Below are positions 1 through 6,958 of a DNA stretch of 8,323 nt, piece by piece (position 1 is the stretch's first letter; each line of letters begins with the position of its first letter). The stretch is from NCBI GenBank assembly GCA_030148045.1, contig JASBUE010000172.1, positions 1-8,323 on the forward strand, given 5' to 3'. A model generated the notes under the pieces. It was given only the letters and a program-made list of their open reading frames with translations, ran no database searches and was not told where the DNA came from. Position numbers and translations under genes: made by a program. Origin of the DNA: Candidatus Tenderia sp. Lineage in GTDB: Bacteria > Pseudomonadota > Gammaproteobacteria > Tenderiales > Tenderiaceae.

Positions 1-51
1 CTGAGCACGGGCATGCTTGAAGCCCCTAACCGATTGATTAATAAAAGAGAG

Positions 52-149
52 GCCGTTGCGTGCTCACCCACAGACTGCGTTATCAAAACTTGCTGTAGGA
101 TGGCTACAGCGGCGTTTTGATGCCTTGCTGTAGGCGAGCACACAACGGC
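52..149. repeat. Long imperfect inverted-repeat (hairpin) element upstream of mdh
   Basis: Three nested pairs of arms share one centre. The outer arms are 52-65 and 136-149 (13 of 14 positions pair). Just inside, 67-73 pairs with 128-134 (6 of 7). The middle arms are 82-89 and 114-121 (8 of 8). The inner arms are 92-98 and 104-110 (7 of 7) around a 5-base loop, GATGG. An 11-base direct repeat, CTTGCTGTAGG, lies at 89-99 and 124-134. The whole could fold into one hairpin of about 98 bases. No T-run follows it, so it is not a textbook intrinsic terminator, and no flanking target-site duplication is evident. It could be a dispersed palindromic or MITE-like repeat, the 3' end signal of an upstream gene, or mdh leader structure. 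The pairing is seen directly; the role is unknown. Confidence 0.6.
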
Positions 150-194
150 TGAACACGGCATATTAGGTTGCCGGGTTAATAACGAGGAGGATCC

Positions 195-1124
195 ATGAAC
201 AAGATAGCCATCATTGGCACGGGGCGTGTCGGCGAATCGGCCGCGCAACTCCTTGCCAAAGAAGAGCTGTGCCGGGAGCTGGTGTTGCTGGACATCAACG
301 AGGGCGTCCCTCAGGGCATCGCCCTGGATATCCAGGAGTCGGCCCCGCTGTTTGGTTTCGACACCCGCCTGAGCGGAGACACCGATCCCGCCGCCATTGA
401 AGGCGCGGAGCTGGTCATCATCACCGCGGGCCTGCCCCGCAAACCCGGTATGTCACGTTCCGATTTGCTCGATGCCAATGTGGCGATCATTACCCCGATT
501 ATCGAGAATATTCAGCGCCACGCGCCGCAGGCCATCATCCTCATGGTATCCAATCCGGTGGATATCCTCACCTACCACGCCTGGAAACTGACCGGCTGGG
601 ACAGGCGCCGTGTGTTTGGCCTGTCCGGGGTGCTCGATGCGGCGCGCATGGCGAGTTTTATCGCCCTGGAAACCGGCTATTCCGTGAGAGATATCTCTAC
701 CCTGGTGATGGGCGGACATGGGGATGCCATGGTCCCGATGCTGCGCTACAGCCACATCGGCGGTATCCCCGTCGACCATTTCCTCACGCCGGAGACGCTG
801 GCCCGCATCGTCGAACATACCCGCAAGGGCGGCGCGGAGATCCTGGCGCTTAAGCAGACCAGCAGCGCCTATGACTCGCCCGCAGCCTGCATCGCCACCA
901 TGGCGGACGCGGTGCGCCGCAACCGCCGGCGCATCCTGCCCTGCGTCGCCATCCTGGACGGCGAGTACGGCCGGCACGAAATCGCCATGGGTGTGCCGGC
1001 CGTGCTCGGCGCAACAGGGCTTGAGCAGGTCGTGGAACTGCCGCTCAGCGAGGAAGAAGCCGCCCAGATTCAAAATTCGGCCGACATGGTCCGGAAGGAC
1101 CTGGAAAGGCTGGCTCACCAGTAA
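195..1124 (+). CDS. mdh: Malate dehydrogenase (LDH-like MDH family), NAD-dependent
   Basis: This cytoplasmic TCA-cycle enzyme oxidises L-malate to oxaloacetate with NAD+. The product has 309 residues, normal for the family. The N-terminal Rossmann domain has the glycine-rich loop G8-T-G-R-V-G13 and Asp33 at the end of the second strand, which indicates NAD rather than NADP. The mobile substrate loop reads G-L-P-R-K-P-G-M-S-R, with Arg82 and Arg88. An arginine at the specificity position marks malate rather than lactate dehydrogenase. Asn120, Asp148, Arg151 and the catalytic His175 (in G-G-H-G-D) complete the active site. The ATG start has AGGAGG at 185-190, four bases upstream. The gene ends in TAA 29 bases before gltA, so the two are probably cotranscribed. 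It belongs to the LDH-like MDH group (often annotated mdh or citH) rather than the E. coli-type Mdh. Family assignment is firm; the operon link is inferred. Confidence 0.95.
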   Translation: MNKIAIIGTGRVGESAAQLLAKEELCRELVLLDINEGVPQGIALDIQESAPLFGFDTRLSGDTDPAAIEGAELVIITAGLPRKPGMSRSDLLDANVAIITPIIENIQRHAPQAIILMVSNPVDILTYHAWKLTGWDRRRVFGLSGVLDAARMASFIALETGYSVRDISTLVMGGHGDAMVPMLRYSHIGGIPVDHFLTPETLARIVEHTRKGGAEILALKQTSSAYDSPAACIATMADAVRRNRRRILPCVAILDGEYGRHEIAMGVPAVLGATGLEQVVELPLSEEEAAQIQNSADMVRKDLERLAHQ

Positions 1125-1153
1125 CGCCGTAACGGCACGGGGGGAGGAGCTCC

Positions 1154-2452
1154 ATGAACAACGACACCATTACCGCGACGGATAATGCCACCGGCAATCA
1201 AATTGATTTGCCCATCCGGCGGGGCAGCCTGGGGCCTGCCGTGGCGGACATCGGCCACCTCTACCAGGCGCTGGGTTATTTCACCTATGACCCGGGCTTC
1301 GTCTCGACGGCCAGTTGTCGCAGCGGCATCACCTTTATCGACGGTGAACAAGGGGTGCTGCTCTACCGCGGCTATCCCATCGAGCAATTGGCGGAAAAAA
1401 GCAACTTCCTCGAGGTGGCCTATCTGTTGCTTTATGGCGAGCTGCCCGACCGGCAACAATTCGATGCATTCACGACCACCCTGCGCCACCACAGCATGAT
1501 CAACAAGAGCCTAGAGAGGTTTTATGACGGCTTCTACCACGACGCCCACCCGATGGCCGTCATGACGGGGGTGGTGGGCTCGTTATCGGCCTTCTATCAC
1601 GACTCCACCGACATCCACAACCCGCAACACCGCGAGCTTGCGGCCCAGCGTATGATTGCCAAGATGCCGACCATCGCCGCCGCCAGCTATAAGCATTCCA
1701 TCGGCGAATCTTTCGTCCCGCCACAAAACAGTCTCAGTTACAGCGGCAATTTTCTCAACATGATGTTCTCCGTGCCAAGCGAACCCTACACTGTCGATCC
1801 GCTGGCGGAAAAGGCCCTGGATATGCTGTTCATCCTGCACGCCGACCATGAACAAAACGCCAGTACCTCGACGGTGCGTCTGGCGGGCAGCTCCGGTGCC
1901 AACCCCTTCGCCTGTATCGCCTCCGGCATCGCCGCCCTGTGGGGGCCGGCCCATGGCGGCGCCAACGAAGCGGTACTACGCATGCTGGAAGAGATCGGTG
2001 ATGCCGGCAATATCCCCAAGTATCTGGCCAAGGCCAAGGACAAGAACGACCCCTTCCGCCTGATGGGGTTCGGCCATCGTGTCTACAAGAACCACGATCC
2101 GCGCGCGCGGATCGTACGGCGGATGTGTCACGAGGTGCTGGCAACGCGCGCACAGCAAAACGATCCCCTCTTCGAACTCGCCCTCAGGCTGGAGGAGATC
2201 GCACTCAGCGATGACTACTTTATTGACCACAAGCTCTACCCCAACGTGGACTTCTACTCGGGGATTATTTACAAGGCGCTGGGCATCCCCAGCCAGATGT
2301 TCACGGTCATGTTCGCCATCGCCCGGACGGTGGGTTGGGTGGCCCAGTGGATGGAGATGATCGCCGAACCGCAGCAGCGTATCGGCCGCCCCCGGCAGCT
2401 CTATGACGGCCCGTCCCGGCGCGATTACCATGAAATGGATGAGCGGGGGTAG
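1154..2452 (+). CDS. gltA: Citrate synthase (type II, hexameric bacterial type)
   Basis: This cytoplasmic enzyme condenses oxaloacetate with acetyl-CoA to give citrate, the entry step of the TCA cycle. It has 432 residues, close to E. coli GltA (about 427). The catalytic triad of the family is intact: His267 in G-P-A-H-G-G-A-N-E, His308 in the signature G-F-G-H-R-V-Y-K-N, and Asp366 in N-V-D-F-Y-S-G. The N-terminal segment (about 40-85, containing F-I-D-G and L-L-Y-R-G-Y-P-I) is the short beta-rich domain typical of the hexameric, NADH-sensitive class. Regulation by NADH is expected for that class but not shown by the sequence. The ATG start has GGAGGAG at 1143-1149. It directly follows mdh, whose product supplies its substrate. 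It ends in TAG and is separated from the nuo genes by 141 bases. A 2-methylcitrate synthase is less likely given the sequence type and the mdh neighbour. Confidence 0.95.
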   Translation: MNNDTITATDNATGNQIDLPIRRGSLGPAVADIGHLYQALGYFTYDPGFVSTASCRSGITFIDGEQGVLLYRGYPIEQLAEKSNFLEVAYLLLYGELPDRQQFDAFTTTLRHHSMINKSLERFYDGFYHDAHPMAVMTGVVGSLSAFYHDSTDIHNPQHRELAAQRMIAKMPTIAAASYKHSIGESFVPPQNSLSYSGNFLNMMFSVPSEPYTVDPLAEKALDMLFILHADHEQNASTSTVRLAGSSGANPFACIASGIAALWGPAHGGANEAVLRMLEEIGDAGNIPKYLAKAKDKNDPFRLMGFGHRVYKNHDPRARIVRRMCHEVLATRAQQNDPLFELALRLEEIALSDDYFIDHKLYPNVDFYSGIIYKALGIPSQMFTVMFAIARTVGWVAQWMEMIAEPQQRIGRPRQLYDGPSRRDYHEMDERG

Positions 2453-2454
2453 GC

Positions 2455-2482
2455 TTGCCATTTGAGTCACCTCGTCTACAGT
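2455..2482 (+). promoter_or_regulatory. Candidate sigma-70 promoter for the nuo operon
   Basis: TTGCCA at 2455-2460 matches the -35 consensus at 5 of 6 positions. TACAGT at 2477-2482 matches the -10 consensus at 4 of 6, with a 16-base spacer. It begins just after the gltA stop codon and would leave a 5' leader of about 100 bases before nuoA. No convincing intrinsic terminator (GC stem plus T-run) is seen between gltA and nuoA, so readthrough from gltA is also possible. This rests on consensus matching alone. Confidence 0.3.
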
Positions 2483-2593
2483 GTTTAGCATGCAAGAAAC
2501 CTCAAACTGCATTCGACATAGGCAGTAGTTGATAAGAAATCCGCGCCGAAGTAAGTAGACAAAAGCGCTGGCCTCAAAGTCTGGAGGGAGTCG

Positions 2594-2980
2594 ATGCAAG
2601 ACCTGGAATCCGCCGCCGTTGTCGGCCTGTTCGCGTTGCTCATCGCGGTCGTGCTGATCGGCTTGTTGTGGCTGCCGCGCTGGCTGGGAGGTTACCGGCC
2701 ACAGTGGGACAAGGAACAACCCTATGAATGCGGCATTCCCCCCACCCACGACGCCCGCGTACGAATTCCGATACGTTTCTATGTGGTCGCCCTCTCCTTC
2801 CTGATATTCGATATTGAAGCCGCTTTCCTGTTTGCCTGGGCGGTGGCCTATTGGGAGCTGGGTGTGCAGGGAATCATTGGCGGCAGCGTGTTCATCCTGA
2901 TCCTGTTGCTTGGCTTGATCTACGAATGGCGCAAGGGAGGTCTGTCATGGAGCCCGGACAGAACCGGCAGGGACCTCTGA
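2594..2980 (+). CDS. nuoA: NADH-quinone oxidoreductase subunit A (NuoA)
   Basis: NuoA is a small membrane-arm subunit of complex I, sitting at the junction with the peripheral arm near the quinone chamber. The 128 residues contain three hydrophobic membrane segments at about 8-30, 61-84 and 92-111. Between the first and second lies the conserved loop with Y44-E-C-G47, and the second carries the family's acidic pair in F-D-I-E (Asp73, Glu75). The ATG is preceded by GGAGG at 2583-2587 with a six-base spacer. It is the first gene of the nuo cluster, as in most bacteria. Its last 34 bases overlap the start of nuoB in another frame, suggesting translational coupling. Family, topology and operon position all agree. 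Confidence 0.95.
   Translation: MQDLESAAVVGLFALLIAVVLIGLLWLPRWLGGYRPQWDKEQPYECGIPPTHDARVRIPIRFYVVALSFLIFDIEAAFLFAWAVAYWELGVQGIIGGSVFILILLLGLIYEWRKGGLSWSPDRTGRDL
2933..2940 (+). promoter_or_regulatory. Ribosome binding site that fixes the nuoB start
   Basis: AAGGGAGG lies inside the 3' end of nuoA, six bases before the ATG at 2947. The reading frame is open further upstream, to an ATG at 2851 inside nuoA, but that extension has no comparable site and does not resemble NuoB. The 2947 start is therefore preferred. Confidence 0.7.
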
Positions 2981-3447
2981 CGGGGATCTTCGGCCGACTG
3001 GAAGAGGCGGTGTCCTGGGGCCGCAAGTATTCGCTGTGGCCGTTCAATTTCGGCCTCTCCTGCTGCTTCGTCGAGATGATGGCGGCGTTCACGCCACGCC
3101 ACGACATCGCCCGCTTCGGCGCCGAGGTGATGCGCGGTTCACCACGCCAGGCGGATCTGTTGATCGTCTCGGGGACCGTGTTCATCAAGATGGCGCCGAT
3201 GATCCTGCGCCTCTATCACCAGATGCTCGAACCCAAGTGGGTCATCTCCATGGGCTCCTGCGCCAACTCCGGCGGCATGTACGATATCTACAGCGTGGTG
3301 CAGGGGGTGGACCGGATCCTGCCGGTGGATGTTTACGTGCCCGGCTGTCCGCCACGGCCCGAGGCGCTGTTGCAGGGACTGGTGATGCTGCAGGAGGCGG
3401 TCGGCGGCGAACGCCGGCCACTCGGTCTGCGGGTGCCACTGGTTTGA
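2947..3447 (+). CDS. nuoB: NADH-quinone oxidoreductase subunit B (NuoB)
   Basis: NuoB carries the terminal [4Fe-4S] cluster N2, which passes electrons to quinone; it sits in the connecting arm against NuoCD. From the ATG at 2947 the protein has 166 residues. The N2 ligands are all visible: adjacent Cys39-Cys40 in L-S-C-C-F-V-E-M, Cys105 in G-S-C-A-N-S-G-G, and Cys134 in P-G-C-P-P-R-P. The core (about 20-158) closely follows E. coli NuoB, including the W-G-R-K, A-R-F-G-A-E and M-Y-D-I-Y-S-V-V-Q-G segments. Compared with E. coli NuoB (220 residues) it has a shorter N-terminus and lacks the charged C-terminal tail. It overlaps the end of nuoA by 34 bases, and 17 bases separate its TGA stop from nuoCD. 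Confidence 0.95.
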   Translation: MEPGQNRQGPLTGIFGRLEEAVSWGRKYSLWPFNFGLSCCFVEMMAAFTPRHDIARFGAEVMRGSPRQADLLIVSGTVFIKMAPMILRLYHQMLEPKWVISMGSCANSGGMYDIYSVVQGVDRILPVDVYVPGCPPRPEALLQGLVMLQEAVGGERRPLGLRVPLV

Positions 3448-3464
3448 TGATAAAGGAATAGCGG

Positions 3465-5183
3465 ATGCCTCATAGCGCTGTACACGCAACACTCACGGCA
3501 CAATTGCAGGCACGTTTCAACGCCATTCCCGGCAACCCCCCCCACGACAACATCGAAACCCTCTCGCTCCCCGTTGAACGATTGACCGAGGCGCTGGCCT
3601 TTCTCAAACACGAGGCCGAGCCCCGCTTTGAGATGCTCTTCGACCTGTCCGCCATCGACGAGACGGGGCGGGACGGCGGGCTGACGGTGTTCTACCAGCT
3701 ACTGTCCGTCTCCGGCAACACCGACCTGCGCCTCAAGGTGAGCCTGCCCGACGAGGCCCCGCACCTGCCCAGCGCCTGCGCCGTGTGGCCCGCCGCCGAT
3801 TGGTACGAGCGCGAGCTCTATGACATGTTCGGCATCCACGTCGACGGCCACCCCGACCTGCGCCGCATCCTGATGCCCGAATACTGGCAAGGCCACCCGT
3901 TGCGCAAGAGCCATCCCAATCGTGCCACCGAGATGCCGCCCTACCGGCTGCCGGAGGCGCGCTATCGCCAGGTCCTGGAGAGCTACCGCGCCGAGGATTA
4001 TCGTGAGCCGGGGGACAATGACGAGGAGATGATTCTCAACATCGGCCCCAACCACCCCGGCACCCACGGCCTGTTGCGCCTGGTGGTGCGGCTGGCGGGC
4101 GAAGAGATCCGCGATGTGCGCCCCGACATCGGCTTTCATCACCGCGGCGCGGAGAAGATGGCCGAACGCCAGACCTACCATACTTATATCCCCTACACCG
4201 ACCGCATCGATTACCTGGCCGGGGTGCAGAACGAGCTGCCCTATGTGCTGGCGGTGGAACAGCTCGCCGGGATTTCGGTACCGCCGCGCGCCGCGGTGAT
4301 GCGGGTCATGCTGTGCGAACTGTTCCGCGTCGCCAGCCATCTGGTGTGGTTGGGCAGCTATGCGCATGACATGGGGGCGATGGCCCCGCCCTTCTATACC
4401 TTTCGCGATCGCGAATACCTGTTCGACGTGATGGAACTGATCAGCGGCGGGCGCATGCACCCGGCCTTCTTCCGTATCGGCGGCGTGGCCCTGGACCTGC
4501 CCGGGGGCTGGCGCGAGGCGCTGCAAGGTTTCCTGAACCGCATGCCGCGCGCCGTCGACGAGTACCAGGCGCTGTTCACGCACAATCCCGTGTTACGCGG
4601 CCGCACCCGCGGCATCGGGGTATTGTCCAGCGCGCAGGCCATCGACTGGGGCGTGAGCGGGCCCAACCTGCGCGCCTGCGGTCTGGACTGGGATCTGCGC
4701 AAAAAGCGCCCCTACAGCGGTTACGAGCACTACGACTTCGAAATCCCCACCGCCGCCGAGGGCGATGCCCTTGCCCGCGCCGAGGTGCGCCTGGAGGAGA
4801 TGCGCCAGAGCCTGCGCATCGTCGAACAGGCGATGAACAACATGCCCGACGGGCCGGTGCTCTCCGACCAGGCGCGCTATGCCTTTCCGCGCAAGGAGGC
4901 GACGCTGCAGGATATCGAAACCCTGATCCACCATTTCATCAACGTCGGCGGGGGGATGACCTTCCCGGCCGGGGAAAGCCTGTTTATTACCGAGGCGCCG
5001 AAGGGGATGAACGGCTACTTTGTCGTCAGCGACGGCTCACAACAGCCCTACCGGCTGCGGATACGTACCCCCTCCTTCCCCCATGTCCAGGCCCTGGCAA
5101 AACTCGCCCGCGGCCACCTGATGGCGGACCTGTTCGCCATCCTCGGCTCCCTCGACTACATACTCGCGGACCTGGATCGTTAG
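3465..5183 (+). CDS. nuoCD: NADH-quinone oxidoreductase fused subunit C/D (NuoCD)
   Basis: This natural fusion forms the connecting arm of complex I and helps build the quinone-reduction site. It has 572 residues, near the E. coli NuoCD length (about 600). The NuoC (30 kDa) part, about 1-170, contains the signature around E115-R-E-L-Y-D-M-F-G and the H-P-L-R-K stretch near 144-148. After a short acidic linker (about 172-188) the NuoD (49 kDa) part starts. It shows N-H-P-G-T-H-G with His197 and His201, the equivalents of quinone-site histidines, then H-H-R-G-A-E-K-M near 225-232 and Y-I-P-Y-T-D-R near 241-247. It ends in the typical L-G-S-L-D-Y-I-L-A-D-L-D-R. As expected, NuoD lacks the NiFe-binding cysteines of the related hydrogenases. 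AAAGGA lies upstream of the ATG. The fusion is typical of gammaproteobacterial complex I. An eight-cytosine run at 3536-3543 lies in the coding region without breaking the frame. Confidence 0.95.
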   Translation: MPHSAVHATLTAQLQARFNAIPGNPPHDNIETLSLPVERLTEALAFLKHEAEPRFEMLFDLSAIDETGRDGGLTVFYQLLSVSGNTDLRLKVSLPDEAPHLPSACAVWPAADWYERELYDMFGIHVDGHPDLRRILMPEYWQGHPLRKSHPNRATEMPPYRLPEARYRQVLESYRAEDYREPGDNDEEMILNIGPNHPGTHGLLRLVVRLAGEEIRDVRPDIGFHHRGAEKMAERQTYHTYIPYTDRIDYLAGVQNELPYVLAVEQLAGISVPPRAAVMRVMLCELFRVASHLVWLGSYAHDMGAMAPPFYTFRDREYLFDVMELISGGRMHPAFFRIGGVALDLPGGWREALQGFLNRMPRAVDEYQALFTHNPVLRGRTRGIGVLSSAQAIDWGVSGPNLRACGLDWDLRKKRPYSGYEHYDFEIPTAAEGDALARAEVRLEEMRQSLRIVEQAMNNMPDGPVLSDQARYAFPRKEATLQDIETLIHHFINVGGGMTFPAGESLFITEAPKGMNGYFVVSDGSQQPYRLRIRTPSFPHVQALAKLARGHLMADLFAILGSLDYILADLDR

Positions 5184-5194
5184 GGGGTGCCGAC

Positions 5195-5671
5195 ATGACC
5201 AAACTGGAAGAATTGCGAAGAGAACTGGCCCATCTGCCACCCGCCCATCCGGAGCGCCGCACGGCGGTGGTGCCCGCGATGCAGGCCTTGCAGGCCGAAT
5301 ACGGCCACCTCGACGATGCAGCCGTGGCGGAGGTCGCGGACCTCACCGGCCTGTCGACCACCGAGGTCGAGGAGCTGGCCACCTTCTACAGCCTGATCTA
5401 TCGTCGCCCTCCAGGTCGGCACGTGCTCCAGGTCTGCGACAGTGTCTGTTGCGGTCTGCGCGGCGCGGATCGGTTGCTGGCGACGGCGGAAAAAACCAAC
5501 GGCGTCCCCTTGGGGGAGGTGACGCCGGACGGGGCCCTCAGCGTCTTGCCCAGCATCTGCCTGGGGCTATGCGACCGGGCACCGGCGGCACTGCTGGACG
5601 GCGAGGCGCTGGGGCCCTTGGACGAGGCCGCCCTGGCGGCCCTGCTGGGACGCCTGCGAGGGGGGGAATAA
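5195..5671 (+). CDS. nuoE: NADH-quinone oxidoreductase subunit E (NuoE), [2Fe-2S] protein
   Basis: NuoE holds the [2Fe-2S] cluster N1a next to the FMN of NuoF in the NADH-oxidising arm. It has 158 residues, similar to E. coli NuoE (166). The N-terminal part (about 1-75) is helical, with the family's L-A-T-F-Y-S-L-I-Y at about 61-69. The thioredoxin-like C-terminal domain carries the cluster ligands as C-x4-C (Cys81, Cys86) and C-x3-C (Cys122, Cys126). An additional cysteine, Cys85, sits beside Cys86, where E. coli has valine. The Shine-Dalgarno AGGGGG overlaps the TAG stop of nuoCD, 11 bases before this ATG. The TAA stop is four bases before nuoF, consistent with tight coupling of the two interacting subunits. 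Confidence 0.95.
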   Translation: MTKLEELRRELAHLPPAHPERRTAVVPAMQALQAEYGHLDDAAVAEVADLTGLSTTEVEELATFYSLIYRRPPGRHVLQVCDSVCCGLRGADRLLATAEKTNGVPLGEVTPDGALSVLPSICLGLCDRAPAALLDGEALGPLDEAALAALLGRLRGGE

Positions 5672-6041
5672 GGGCATGGAGGCCGTATTGACCCGCCACC
5701 TCGATGCCGATACCCCGCTGGGTCTGGAGGCCTATCGGGCCCGCGGCGGCTACCGCAGCCTGGCCGCCGCCTTCGATCTCAAGCCCGAGGCGGTCATTGA
5801 GATAGTGGAGGCCGCCAATCTTCGCGGCCGCGGCGGGGCCGGCTTCCCCTGTGGCCTGAAGTGGCGCCTGCGAGGCATGGAGGCCCCCCGACCCCGTTAT
5901 CTGATCTGTAACCTGGATGAATCGGAGCCCGGCACCTTCAAGGATCGCCACCTGCTCTATGGCGGCCCGCACCCGATCCTCGAGGCGGTCATCGTCGCCG
6001 CCTACGCCCTGCAGGCCGAACGGGCCTTCATCTTCATCCGC

Positions 6042-6044
6042 TGA
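6042..6044 (+). other. In-frame TGA codon inside nuoF
   Basis: Codons read CGC-TGA-GAG-TAC in the nuoF frame. TGA is the normal stop here for nuoA, nuoB and nuoF itself, so it is not reassigned to tryptophan. The only nearby downstream hairpin is weak: three G-C pairs, 6064-6066 with 6071-6073, around a GTTT loop. That is too little to call a SECIS element. Confidence 0.95.
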
Positions 6045-6943
6045 GAGTACGCCCTGGGCGCGGCGCGTTTGCGGCAGGCCCTGGCCGAGGTCGAGGCGGC
6101 GGGCCTGGTGGGGCGCAACGTCGGCGGCAGCGGTTTCGATCTTAAAATCGATATCCACCTCAGTGCCGGGCGTTACATCTGCGGCGAAGAGACGGCCCTG
6201 ATCAATGCCATCGAGGGACGGCGCCCCAATCCCCGCCACAAGCCGCCTCGCCCCAGTGAAAAGGGCCTGTGGGGCCAACCCACCACCACCAACAATGTCG
6301 AGACCCTGGTCAATGTGCCGCACATCCTGCTCAATGGCGCGGACTGGTTCCGTAATCTCGGGATCAATGGCGGCTGTGGTCCCAAGCTGTACGGAGTCAG
6401 CGGCAAGGTGCAACGGCCGGGGCTGTTCGAACTGCCCACCGGCACCACGGCAAGGGAACTGATCTTCAAGCACGGCGGCGGCCTTGCCGAGGGGTGTACC
6501 CTGCTCGGCTTCCTGCCCGGCGGCGCCTCGACCGCCTTCCTGCTGCCGCAACACCTCGATGTGCCGCTGGACTTCGATCCCGTCGCCAAGGCGGGCTCAC
6601 GGCTCGGCACCGGCGCCATCATCGTCCTCGACGACGCCACCTGCCCGGTGCGGGTCGTCCTGAACCTGATGCGTTTTTTCGCCCGCGAGTCCTGCGGCTT
6701 CTGTACCCCCTGCCGCGATGGCCTGCCTTATCTGGAACAGATCCTGGCGGCCATCGCTAGCGGTGAGGGCCAGGCAGGCGACCTCACCCTGCTGGAGGAA
6801 CTGTGCGGCAAGATCGCCCCGTACTCCTTTTGCGCCTTCGCCCCCGGCGCCACCATGCCGCTGACCAGCAGCCTGCAATACTTTCGCGGGCATTACGAAC
6901 AGCATATCGCCAGCGGTCGCTGCCCGTCTGACGCAACCAATGA

Positions 6944-6950
6944 GGGAGGT
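6944..6950 (+). promoter_or_regulatory. Ribosome binding site for nuoG
   Basis: GGGAGGT lies eight bases before the ATG at 6959 and fourteen before the second ATG at 6965, which forms an ATGA overlap with the nuoF stop. The spacing favours 6959. Both starts are in the same frame and differ by two residues. Confidence 0.6.
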
Positions 6951-6958
6951 GCCCAAGC

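Noticed and set aside
150..194. Sigma-70 promoter directly upstream of mdh
   Set aside because: AT-rich -10-like stretches exist near 159-181, but none has a recognisable -35 box at proper spacing.
453..1118. Long open frames on the minus strand opposite mdh, gltA, nuoCD, nuoF and nuoG
   Set aside because: They are shadows of GC-rich genes on the plus strand, with no family motifs and low-complexity translations.
1126..1136. Short palindrome GCCGTAACGGC between mdh and gltA
   Set aside because: It is too short to act as a terminator or clear operator, and the two genes look cotranscribed.
2506..2526. Possible terminator hairpin between gltA and nuoA (ACTGC with GCAGT)
   Set aside because: The stem is only five pairs with an eleven-base loop and no following T-run.
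2851..2946. A longer nuoB from the ATG at 2851
   Set aside because: The extension lies over nuoA coding sequence, does not resemble NuoB, and the strong ribosome binding site points to 2947.
3536..3543. Eight-cytosine run in nuoCD, plus seven-base runs at 5660-5666 and 8029-8035, as phase-variable tracts
   Set aside because: All are in frame within GC-rich housekeeping genes, and nothing suggests contingency regulation. They are only possible error hotspots.
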